From Litomosoides sigmodontis (lineage: Eukaryota; Nematoda; Chromadorea; Rhabditida; Onchocercidae), in the NCBI GenBank assembly GCA_963070105.1, contig OY718803.1, positions 7,297,823 to 7,361,822 on the forward strand: a stretch of DNA of 64,000 nt. The letters are read 5' to 3'. Position 1 is the first letter of the stretch. Each line of letters starts with the position of its first letter. A program made the translations under genes and the position numbers. Of this stretch, positions 28,262 through 39,307 are shown in pieces. A model generated the notes under the pieces. It saw only the letters and a program-made list of their open reading frames with translations, did no database searches and was not told the origin of the DNA.

Positions 28262-29167
28262 TTTTATGAGAATATTGTAAATTAGTATAAGATTAATTCA
28301 TCCATTTATTGTTTACTAAGTTCGATTGATAAGGCAGCTACACGCCAATATATTTGTATAATGTCTAGACTGTAATATCAAGCACATTCATATAATCGTG
28401 AATGCTACTTTAAGATAAAGATTGCAGACAGGACCTTAATCCATATGTTGATATTCCGCTTAATTAGCGTATAAATTAGTAATTTTCGATTATATGTAGT
28501 ATGATCGAAATGATCAAATGCTGTGTCGCATCGAGTATATTCGACATTATTCTACACTTGAGCTTTTATAGAGCTTTTCCTTTGAAGATTTTTACTCAAA
28601 CGTAGATGTCTGGTAAAAAACATTGTCTTTTCATTCATACTTCTGGAAATATACTTCATACAACAACAAATAGTAAGCAGATGTTCAAAATACATTTATC
28701 CCGAGGTCAGATTTCAAAGCCGGTGTTGTTTGCAGTGTGTTTGACTAATTTATCTCAATTTTGACTATTTTCCAATTTATACAGTTGTTCTGTTGTATGT
28801 ATATAAGAAGACAAAGTAAAAAAAAGCATCTCCATAATGGCATTCTCATATTTGTATTGTTCTTGTGCTGACGTAGCAAACATATATTATTTCCTTACCA
28901 TAGAGCATTTTGTTATATTGTTCGTTGCATTCCCGATATTTGCTTCATAAAAGCATATCGAGTTCATCTGCAAGTGTTTCGTTTCAACAGCTTAGCAGTA
29001 ATAGCGAGTATAACAATTATGTAAGCAAAACAACTCAACATAATTTCGTAAAATTTCAAAGGAGGAATGCCGCATGTGTCTTCCTTCGTATACAAGAAGC
29101 TCATAATGCTGTGTGCTAAACTGTTTTTTTCATTTGAAAGTTGGCAGAAAAACGAAGGTCGTGCATT
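28262..29167. other. Intergenic, between convergent genes
   Basis: AT-rich spacer between the IMP3 stop and the last exon of the minus-strand VWC/VWD gene. No exon or RNA gene recognised. Confidence 0.5.
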
Positions 29168-32100
29168 TTAAGGTAAATATCTAGCTGTTTCATCCCGCAC
29201 GCATGCAATATTGTCGTAGGCCCATGATTGAGCAAAGTGTGGTACAGAGTAGCCTGGCGAGGTTGCATGACGAGATATCAGGTCATCGTTGGGATTACCG
29301 TTAAAGTTACCGCATAAACCGCAAACCTAGAATGTAGTAATTCATTTCAGCGCTTCCACTGCTACATTTGCGTTTAACCTGGCACTTCTATTATGTTGCA
29401 GTTGATGAAATTTAAATTGAATGTTCTTCAAACACCGCTATAAATGCTTAGTCATAAAGATATCTCAGTCATATTTTAAGACTAGATCTGTAGAAGATAG
29501 ATCGTTTCTAGGAAGATTTATATCAGGTATTTATTGAAATTAGATGCAAGTGTTGTGCGATTTTAAACTACTGATAATAAAACCTTGGATTGGTGTCGTT
29601 TAGTGAGCACAATTTTAACAAACGAGTGCCCATCCCAAATTACTTTCAAACCGATCAATTTAAATGATACAACAATATGTCCATTGGAAGGATCCTCAAA
29701 AGCTCGATATTCTGGCCAGTCAGTGTAGCGAACATAGGGAATACTGATGATCTTCTTACGTTCACGTATAACCTTAAAAATATATGTTACAATTTCAGGG
29801 TAACACTAACTTTGTCTCTATCAAAAAGAGGTGGAGATGACCTTTTTTGGAAGTAAATGTATGGCAAAGTAAGTTCCATTGAAAAGTGAGATGTAAATAA
29901 GTACACGTCGTGTTGCTAATGATGAACGTACTTCGTTTACACCAATTATTTTGAATTGTGGATCAGTGCTATAAATAGAGTATGAGTTTCCCATATGTAA
30001 TTTGACAATTTCCAATTTTATTTCATTGCAAAACATAACTATTTCTACACATTTCTAAAGTCTGCTACGGACACAAATCAATACCCATTGCGCGAGCATT
30101 CTTGTGTGAAAATGTAACTACACGTTCCTCGAAATGAATAACCAAAGCTGTCGAACGTTACATAACTCGGATCGCCAAATATAGTACATGAACTTTCTTC
30201 TGTAAATAAACAATTATTTGCACAAAGTATTTTATTACTGTGAATAATATTTCACAATCAAAAAACACTAACAGAGAAAACTCACTATTAATGAGAGATA
30301 TGACGAAAGTTCGGTGGTATTGTCATATCACCGAAATTTAAAGAGGACTAATGTACTGATAAAGATGAGACTAACTGATTTCAGCAATGAAACATTTGTG
30401 GTTGGAATGAGTTAGAGATTGTGGACATCCGACAAATTATATTTCATTTTTCGTCTCAATTTTTTTTTTATAAATTAAATGATTTGAATTGGAATGAATT
30501 AGAGAAAATGTCCACAATTTGCAAGTATTAATTTTCTGGTGCGATACTGCGAGCTATCGCTATTTATTTTCTATACGGTTAGTAGTAGTAATTAATCATC
30601 TTCGCTACCGATTGTAGCTAATACTCCTATGCTCATAAGCTTTATTTGCAGTAATATCCGACAAATTATATTTCATTTTTCTTCTCATTTTTTTTTTTAT
30701 AAATTAAATGATTTGAATATTAATCGCTTATAACAACTTCCACGTGCATATTCACTTAGCTCACATCCACGACAGCATGATCCATTCACTCTTTTGAGAT
30801 GTCCGCTTTGTGAACATTTCCCTCTCCACGCACAGTCAGTTCTTTTGCATTTGATATATCCACTAATGCATATGCAACTGGAACAATTATTATCCAACGT
30901 CCACTTTGCTCCATGCTGAAATATTGATTGATTGATCCATTGATTTTACACGTCAAAATATATATATATATATATATGCATGTTTTTGATTGGTTTAATT
31001 TCTGAATATTTAAGTGCACTTGTTAGATGGGAAATTTGTTTATTTAAAGTTCAGAAGGTGGTGTTTCGATGGTGCAATCAATGACATTTCATGCATTGCG
31101 CTGAAGGTTGACCACTGGATGGATAGCTTACTTCTACAATCACTTCATTTCCATTAATATCAACTCGTTTGCATGGACTTTCTTTTCTGTAGCAAAATGG
31201 ACAACAAACGTTTGGCTTATAAAATATACGCGACCTGTCACACTGTTTGATAGGACAAACAAATCTGAAACGAAAGGAGCGATAATGTTTTTGAGTTGTA
31301 GCCTGAATTCGATAAAGTAGAACCTTCGACAGACAATTCCGCCTGGCTGACAAGTGCAACGTGAGCATGGATCTACACGAAATGTATCATGCACCAGATA
31401 GTGCCATCCACGAAACAAGCACTGTGAATCGCTCCATACTGCTACGCTTGAGCCTTCCGCAACAGCAGTGCGACTTTTGCATTCCGGACAACATCTAAAA
31501 CTACTGTCACTGATGAAATTATCTTCAAGTGAGCTAGTTGAATTGAAAGAAAATTTAATAAAAGTTCGGAGGGACCTTTTTGGATGTTTCGTGTGCTGAG
31601 ATGTTGGACAGTTCAGAACAGGGCAAGTGAAACGGTAGCAATGATACCATTGATTTAACACCAAATCACATTGAATGCATCCATCGTCAGCTCTAATTGG
31701 CGTCAAGCATAACGTACAACAAAATCCGGCCAACACTCGCCCGTTTGAGCAGTTGGATACGCAACGAATCCGCCAACTTGTTATAACGCCAGCCTAGAGC
31801 TTTACTGTCACGTGAGAAAAATCATGCAAAAAGATATTGGACAAAATGAAAATTAGCCATAATTCAGTAAAAATTTATTGGAAGGAAAAGTAATGAGAGG
31901 AAAAATGAGATGAAACAAGAAATATAAGTATTTGTTAAATTAAATGGATTCTTACTTCTAATTTAAACTTTAATTAGTCCTTAAATTTAGATTTATGCTT
32001 AAGAAAAGGGCGAATCACTTTGCATGAAATTTGCGTGCATCCGTCCTGTGCGCTTGTCCAAATTTGATTATGCTTTCGCCTTACACCCAAATGAATGCAA

Positions 32101-32704
32101 TGCAAACATTTTATACAACACGTGCTATCGCTGCGATCCCACACCGCTGGACAACCACCCGACGATTCACACTTTTCCCACGCACAGCTTACTATACCAC
32201 TCTGAAAATAGCCGAAATAATCCTCCGCAACGGCTCCAGTGGCATTTTGTAATGTCCTGAATTGCTTGAATGCCATACTAACAGTGACGTGACGTGAACT
32301 GAGCAGTACTCCGTAGTAACCTCGATGGCACTTTAATAATCAAAATACACTTTTGCAATATTTTCATATTTCACTTCAAGTGATCATAGCAGCAAATAGG
32401 TCAGTAGCAGATGATCGCTGATACATCAAATACTTTCAGATCATATTTCTTAACAGCAACGAAAATTGTTAAGCAATTGCGTTGACAACTTAAATGACAT
32501 TAATGAAGTAACACCAGCCTTACACACACAATGATAACAAGGTGATCTGACCAAGCCACGCGTTACTTTTGCTAAGTCGATTTCGGCACCTTCTTTTGTA
32601 CATGGTATTCCTAAAAGTTAAAATTTTCAATTATATTGAATTAAACATACGTCTATTGGCAAATAACATAGGATGAGATGACAACAGTAGCACTAATCTC
32701 AATG
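29168..32704 (-). CDS. Secreted VWC/VWD protein, crossveinless-2/BMPER-like
   Basis: Crossveinless-2/BMPER proteins bind BMP ligands outside the cell through von Willebrand C domains. Exons: 32651-32704 (possible), 32519-32610, 32085-32201, 31576-31793, 31324-31503, 31132-31264, 30738-30915, 30085-30199, 29842-29968, 29584-29772 and 29168-29326. Several VWC domains show the CxxCxC and CCxxC patterns (PCYHCVC, CCIKC, CCTLC, CCPEC, PCSRCTC, CCPFC, CSSCICISGYIKC, CCRGCE). A type D domain follows, with CTIFGDPSYVTFDSFGYSF, then VRYTDW and VCGLCGNFNGNPNDD. The reading frame stops soon after (ETARYLP), so no C8 or TIL modules are seen. The most 5' exon encodes a leucine-rich signal-like stretch without a start codon, so one more upstream exon is expected. 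The junction at 32519/32201 needs a GC donor. The order of VWC domains then VWD supports the family. Orthology to a named gene is inference. Confidence 0.82.
30427..30718. repeat. Intronic direct duplication (63 bp, two copies)
   Basis: Copies at 30427-30489 and 30656-30718 are nearly identical, beginning ATCCGACAAATTATATTTC and ending with AAATGATTTGAAT after a T-run. Both lie in the intron separating the last VWC exon from the VWD exon. Confidence 0.85.
30958..30977. repeat. (TA)n microsatellite
   Basis: A run of about ten TA units in an intron of the VWC/VWD gene, seen directly. Confidence 0.9.
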
Positions 32705-33674
32705 CTTATTTAATAAAGCTATTTTTTTTTCAAAAAATAAGGTAATTTAAGATTTTTATTCGAAACATGCTACCGTCATTTCCTTGTCAACTGTATTAAA
32801 AAATATGTGTTTACTAAAGATTTATCAATTCTTACGAGGCAAAATCAAATTTATTGCAACTTGAAAGAAGAAAAGAACGACAAACCTTGTCCAGCAAGTT
32901 GGCAATTAACTTCTATTAGTGCGAATGTTAATGAGAAAATAATTAAAGTAGCAGTGAAGGATTTGCTGCTACAAGTCATCTATGAGTGGAAATTGACATT
33001 CAAACGTTGAGCGGTGCTACTCAACTCGTCAACTAATTTTCATTTCATTTCGGCAAAGCAAAGAGAGTGGGTGTAATAACACCCACTCTCCTTTTATCAT
33101 CGATGATAACGCACTGCGAGATCTGACAAACGAAAAATAAACTCACCAAAAATGCTATCCTTTCCTTTCCATTTCCATTCCGAACTTCTCCTCCTCTTTT
33201 CTTTGTAAGACTTCACACGTTAGATTTATAGTAATAAAAAAATTCCTTATCAACTGAACTGATAAGAAATTTTGACTGATTACGAAATCAGTGAGACTTG
33301 GCGAGTCCTTTTACGGAATATTTCTTTGATGATAATGAGTAGTACATTATGCTTAATTTACTACACTTATCGCACGTCTCACGCGCAACAATACTGCGAA
33401 TTTTAAATTGGAACATTTTTAATAGCTTTCAATAAAAGATAGATTAATTGTTATCAAACAATAATAATAAACAGAACGGATTAATGTAAATTACATGATA
33501 TTACAGTGAGAGCAATGAATAAATGAGAGAATTGATATTTTGCCGAATTTACAAATTTAAATACAAGAAATTTTCCTTTTTGCTACCTAAGCTAAGGATA
33601 TGCTAAATATGTGCAACTTATCAGTAGAAGCACATATCAGTGTCTATAATTATTTATTAGCAATTCAACAATCG
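32705..33674. other. Spacer between two minus-strand genes
   Basis: This lies between the BBS9 stop and the first identified exon of the VWC/VWD gene. The missing start exon and promoter of the latter should be here, but I could not identify an ATG plus signal peptide. It contains a perfect short hairpin at 33063-33090. Confidence 0.5.
33063..33090. repeat. Perfect 12-bp inverted repeat (hairpin)
   Basis: Arms GAGAGTGGGTGT and ACACCCACTCTC are separated by AATA. No poly-T tract of terminator type follows, and no gene uses it as coding sequence. Confidence 0.85.
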
Positions 33675-36600
33675 CTAGTCACTGAATTCACCGAAAGGTA
33701 ATAAGCCGGAAATCAAAGGGTCAACAATTAATTCAGATTGCTGCGGCTCATCATCTTCCTCCTCCTTACTGGTTTCGTGTATATAAGCCATTGTACCACA
33801 ATTACCTTCACAAATACTTTGCAATAAATATCGTAAATCGTTTGATGTCAAATTAGCATTTAAATCAATCGATTTAAACGTTGATATTGCCCACTTGATG
33901 CGTTCCCAAATGGACTGCAATGAAGAATAAAATGTAAAATCAATCAATCATCGCCGACATCAAACATTATCATTTCCTATATTTATAACTTTCACCGCAC
34001 TGATAGCAATGAAACTGCCAAACATTTAATTTCTCCTAATCTTTCCAATTAAAAAAAAAAAATGTTAAGACAAGCAAAAAGTATGTGGTAGTATTACCTG
34101 ACCGGAATTGTTAACAATAGTACCATCGAGCGGTAATGGATTTCCCTTAAGGGAAGTTATCAAGTGCATCAGATTCAGTGCAGCTGACAACGATGAAGTG
34201 GAAGAACGCAACGTCTCATTCAATTGCTCCAAACGATCCACACAGCACAGTACCTGTAACTTTTCCTTAACAAATTTCACAATTACAAAATTGAAACACA
34301 AAAAAAAGAAGAGCTTCTGCCAGCAACAATATCACTTCCAGCAACAACATTCTTCAGTATCTTCTTTCCTTTGAATCAAACAAAATTTCATCCATTGGAA
34401 AAACGAAACAAGTTAAAAAATTAAAATTAAAATCAAAATTTTAAAACTAATAGCAAACCTGTTGATGTGCATAATTCAACAACGTGTTCATGTGGTCCAC
34501 TTCGGTTGGCCGTTCACTCTTTAGCTTTTTTAATACAGCCGCCTGAACGTTACGTAATAGAGTGCAAAAACGCTCCAACTCTTTCTCCTCCTCCACTTTC
34601 CTTTTTTCATGCTAGAAAAACAAAGATGAAACGCAACGAGAAACCGGAAGGAAAAGAAACCTGAAATTAAAAGGGGAAAAAACTGATCTGTAGGAGAAAA
34701 CCGTTAAAGTGGATGTTATCACCAATCATAAGAATGTTGCCGCCAAATTCATTTAACTTTCCAAGGTAACAATGAAAAATTTGACAGAACAATCGCACCG
34801 GTTACTGTTTCAAAATCTTGATTAACCCTAATTTTGAAATGATTCGATCCTGTATGATTTTGAATTTAACTAAGAATTTTTTGATGGAAATTCAAATAAT
34901 TCACCTCAACATATGCACTAATCTCGTGGAGAATGTGATCTAATGGAACTGTACAATTCAGTTTCGCTTCCGGTTGCTTCTGTTGTATTCTCGTGATTAA
35001 CTCGTCGGCAAACAAATAAATGAAATCCAAGCTTTCGGCTTGAATTCGATATCGCTCTGAAATTAGCAAGCAAAGATTTTCCTACATGGAAGTTTTTCTG
35101 GACAAATTGCTTTTTTGAGAAAGGGAACGGAAGAGAAATTCACTCACTGTACTTTTGAGATCCATAGATTGAGACAATTGTGTCTGATAAGTATGGCCGA
35201 AAACCAATTGCTGTATTACTTTCAGCTTCAAATTCTGAAAGCATACGATAACTTCGGTAACTTTTGCCATGATGATATTACTGTAAGGGAGTACAGTAAA
35301 AAGTGCATTTAACTACGGCAACGTAGATTGTCGGGAATGCAAGAGGATGAATTCGAATCAATGATGCTGTGATCTTTTATAAAGAAATCGAATTATGACG
35401 ATAGCTTTGGCATTCAGTTTGTCACAATTAAGTTAGAAAGAAATTTTCAATATGACTCAAATTGATTAAAGTAAAATTTTAACATTTTCCAAATATTTTT
35501 AAAACCTTAATAGTTGTTGCAAATTTTTGCATTAAATAAAAGATGGAAAACATTGGGCTAGAAATACCTGGAAATAATTGTGCTATGTCCAGAACAGGTA
35601 GAGTTGATTCAATGGTCACCTTGTACTGCTTGTTACGTTCACTGCCTGCTGCACGACACATCAAATTCAAAGGCATTTTCACTTCCTTACCAATTACGTC
35701 GCCTTAAGAAAAAAGTTCTAGAAACTCGAAAATTTCGAATAAATACATAAATTTTCATCAAAAATCGTATAAAAATAATTTAAACGAAACTTAATTGCTA
35801 ACAGTAATTGTGTGAATGCAATTAAATATGCAATTATCCGTTGAAATTCCAAAACAGAACAAACTAGCTGATAATTTTTTGTTTCTCTCCGTATTATTCA
35901 ACAATTCCGCTAATAGTTTTCCTCATTGCTCAAAAATCGGATGAAAGAAAGGAAAGATTGAAGTTACTTTTAAAGTTACTTTTTGCCATTTTTTCATTCA
36001 TAAATAAAGTGTCGTACCTAAAGTTATGACAAAAACTAGTTTAAATTACAAAAAAAATTTGCTGAAAATTTAAAAACAAACCAAACTGCGAAGAGGATGC
36101 ATAAAATTTACATCGCAAATCATATACAGGTTGATGTAAAACGTATATACCTGTTGATAATTTTTCTGAGTTATCTGTAATTGATTTTAATGGCATGGAT
36201 TTCTTCCTTTTTTGAGGGGCAATTAATCAGAACTGTTACAAAATTCAAACGAAGTGAATTTTTTAGGTCAACAATTACGCCTTCTTGGTGAAAAAAAAAA
36301 ACAATTAGCAGGAAAGCACTTCCATGATGAGATTTTCGCATTCGTATGGTTCTTTTACTGACGTAGCAAACATGCAGTTAGTGACGAAAAAAGTAAATTA
36401 GATTCCAGAAAATTTTTTAATGAAATGATTTTTTAGGTTTAATTAAGCTTTTCCATCACGCGAACTTTACGGACAGCCCTCATCATTCGGATAATTAAAT
36501 TGTAATTGCGCCTAAACAAACCAATGGCATGAAATGATGCATATTTGTGCTCAATATGAAATGCTGTCGAGCAAGCCAATTTGACGTCAACTAAACGTAC

Positions 36601-39225
36601 TTCGCTTAACAGTTCAATGAATAGCGTTAAAGATGGAACTTCTTCCGATAACTTTTCCGCTCGCTGAAGGACAATCCAAAATTGTCAGTTATTGTCATTT
36701 GAATGAAAAGTAAACCAATTTACATATTTAATCTTAAAATTTAATTCCTCGACTACAGCACAGTATCATCCCTTAGTCTTATTCTTCAAGATACATTTTA
36801 CAGTAATCTGCTGTAACGCTTCAGATCTCTCAAACCAAAGCATTCATCATAAAACCATCAAGGATTAATTTTGGAGAGAAAAAAAAGAATCATACCGATT
36901 TAGAATCTAAGCCATCATGTGAGAAATTCAGTGCTAATGAGTTTTTCAGTGTGGTACCTATAAAAGATGCAAATTTCTTCATACTAAATTAAGACTGATT
37001 TCAACTTCAGAACGAAAGAACAAATGAGAACAGTTCTGTTCTGATCGGAAAATATGAAAGAATGGTCGAACCGTTCAGAGTTCCATTTCTCAACAAAATT
37101 CGCGTCTGACAGAGATGGCATTGACTTCCACGTAGAAAGAATGTTTCAGGATGATGACTTACCTGGCACTGATTCTAGCGGCCTTTTATGTATTAATCCT
37201 TCAAGCTCAATGAATTCTTTGTAGCGTTGCTGGAAGTCAATGAAACGCATCTGAGGTGCTGGAAGACGAAATAACGATGGTTCGGTACCCAAATAGCTAA
37301 CAGATATTCTCGAATTTGATAAAATTACCAGCATCGAACGGTATTTTAAGCTTAAAGAAAATAGTAGTAAATGATTAATTTCTTTAAGTAAAAAAAACTG
37401 TACAAAAATTAATTTTTGTAGTTATTGCAATTGTTTCCTGTTATAGTTAGTGGAATTAAAAATAGTACAAACCTGAAGGTACACAATCGAACTTGAATTG
37501 CGTTTTGTTGTAGTTGTGCTGCCCAAACTAATGTCGTATCTTTGAGGAAAAGTAACATACGTGTAGCTGTTGCAATGCATAATTTTACATATGAATTATG
37601 TGCTATAAAATAAGCTCAAAAAGTAAATTAATTAAAGTAAGCACCAAATTAAGGAAGTACCAGTGACAAGTGTTATGCATTAGAGAGATAGAAACTATCA
37701 GTGAGTGAATAAGGAACTTCTAAAGCTTAAGATTGTAAAATTAATTAGGATTATAACTGATTAAGTGAAATAATAATTACACAATTGACAGTTAAAATCT
37801 TTGAAACTAACTAAAATCGTAAACAAGAAGCGAAGTTGCAACACACTGCAAACGATATGTAAATCTTAAGGTACCACCGTGAGTTAAACAATACAGCGTC
37901 CGCCTGCAGAGAATGATAATGGACGGTTGCACAAGTGATGTATCAATCACTTCTAAATTCAGAGGATAATCACCCAAATTAAATGTCCAATTAGTCTGAA
38001 ATTCAGTATTATTCTAGTAGCAAAAAAAACCGGATTGTGCCGGTTATTCAAGGAATATTCGCAAGAAATGATTCCCTAAAATTAGAATTTCAAAAAGAAA
38101 ATGAAGGAAGTGAGAAGAAAACATACGACAACTTTTTTCCCACTTTTTCCACCTGATGCTGTAGCAAGAACAGAATATCTGCAGGAAATTAAGATTGCTG
38201 AGGATGACGCGATGATTATGGAGTCGGAATGAGATGCATAAATGATTGGACCTGGATGTAGAGCGGTCGTCAAATTAATGGAACGATGGAAAAGTTGATT
38301 TTCCGCCTCGAACACCATCAAGGAAGACGTCATGTCCTGGACACACACTTGCATCGTAGTTGCCCGACCAAATGTACCGATACACATGTTGTAAGCTATC
38401 GTAGCGATCGTATGCTCATGGACAGCATTCAGTTGATAAACTTCCCCATCTAAAGTTATGCAATGCAATTGAAATTGAATTTTAGGCACTCTCAAACGCT
38501 CGTCAACAATTTATTCTAACCACTTAATTACAAAGTAAGTCTCAGATGTGAAATACCTGAAATAAGGCGATAAATTGTCAGTTTCTGCGGCGACAACACA
38601 GCAATTAGGTTTTGTTCCAAAATGGAAATGAAATTTGCAATAGCAATGTCCAGTACAGCAGCGGGTAAATCTTCCTCTAACAGGCAGCTTAATAATTGCT
38701 GTTTGCTGTCGCTTGCTCGACCCGGGTCGATGATCCATATCCGACCCGTTACACTGCCCACCACTAATTGATCTGTAACGTTCTCTGAACATACCATCAA
38801 GAGTAATGCCAATGTGTGTAATTGATGAAGTGGTAAGTTTAAAAGATTAAATCTTTGCTAAGCAAATAAGTAATTCACAAAGTAACAAAATTATTAAGCT
38901 ATTTGCTATATTTGGGGAAAAAGCAGCATTAGTTGAATGCCTCATAAATTCCTCCGTTTATTTTTTTAAACACAATGAGTTCGGTCCTCTCAAACGATGA
39001 ATTCGTGCTTCAGCAGATCCTTCGGCTTACTTCTCTACCTCTCACTTAACCACTGCTCCAGCACACACAATGAAATCAACGACACCTACAACTCCATCTT
39101 CTCTTATCCTCCTTGATGAGAAAGAAAAATGTCAAACCTCTCTTCTCGATCAATTCACCAACTGCGCAAACGTTCGCGTCAATTAAGTCAAGCGCAAGCC
39201 ATTCATGGACATGAAAAACCGACAT
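33675..39225 (-). CDS. bbs-9: BBSome subunit BBS9 (PTHB1)
   Basis: BBS9 is a core BBSome subunit that links membrane cargo to intraflagellar transport in cilia. Fifteen exons close in phase to 760 residues (human about 887): 39159-39225, 38557-38772, 38127-38488, 37875-37995, 37473-37566, 37163-37350, 36896-36957, 36466-36663, 36151-36202, 35568-35702, 35148-35234, 34905-35056, 34459-34611, 34098-34253 and 33675-33914. The start (MSVFHVHEWLALDL) fits the family's MSLF...W opening. The N-terminal beta-propeller shows DQLVVGSVTGRIWIIDPG, VCVQDMTSSLMVFE and KDTTLVWAAQLQ, then SYLGTEPSLFRLPAP. The GAE-like and C-terminal helical parts include YRPYLSD-like FRPYLSDTIVS and RYRIQAES. The exon at 36151-36202 and the donor at 36466 are the weakest. 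In nematodes this gene acts in ciliated sensory neurons. Confidence 0.93.
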
Positions 39226-39293
39226 ACTAACTATCGCAATTTGGTTTAATTTCGACGTGAAATGGAGCAGATCGATGCGCGTTCAAAGTTTCA

Positions 39294-39307
39294 ATCACCA
39301 TAGCAAC
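39294..39307 (-). promoter_or_regulatory. X-box (RFX/DAF-19 site) of BBS9
   Basis: On the minus strand the sequence is GTTGCTATGGTGAT. On the plus strand it is ATCACCATAGCAAC, a perfect match to RYYNYY-WW-RRNRAC. It ends 69 bases before the BBS9 ATG, the position expected for X-boxes that drive ciliary genes in nematodes through the RFX factor DAF-19. Function is inferred from motif and position. Confidence 0.8.

Noticed and set aside
36455..36663. Separate gene nested in a BBS9 intron
   Set aside because: The exon looked unfamiliar at first, but it joins in phase to the neighbouring BBS9 exons, and its VPSLTLFIELL segment matches the BBS9 middle domain.
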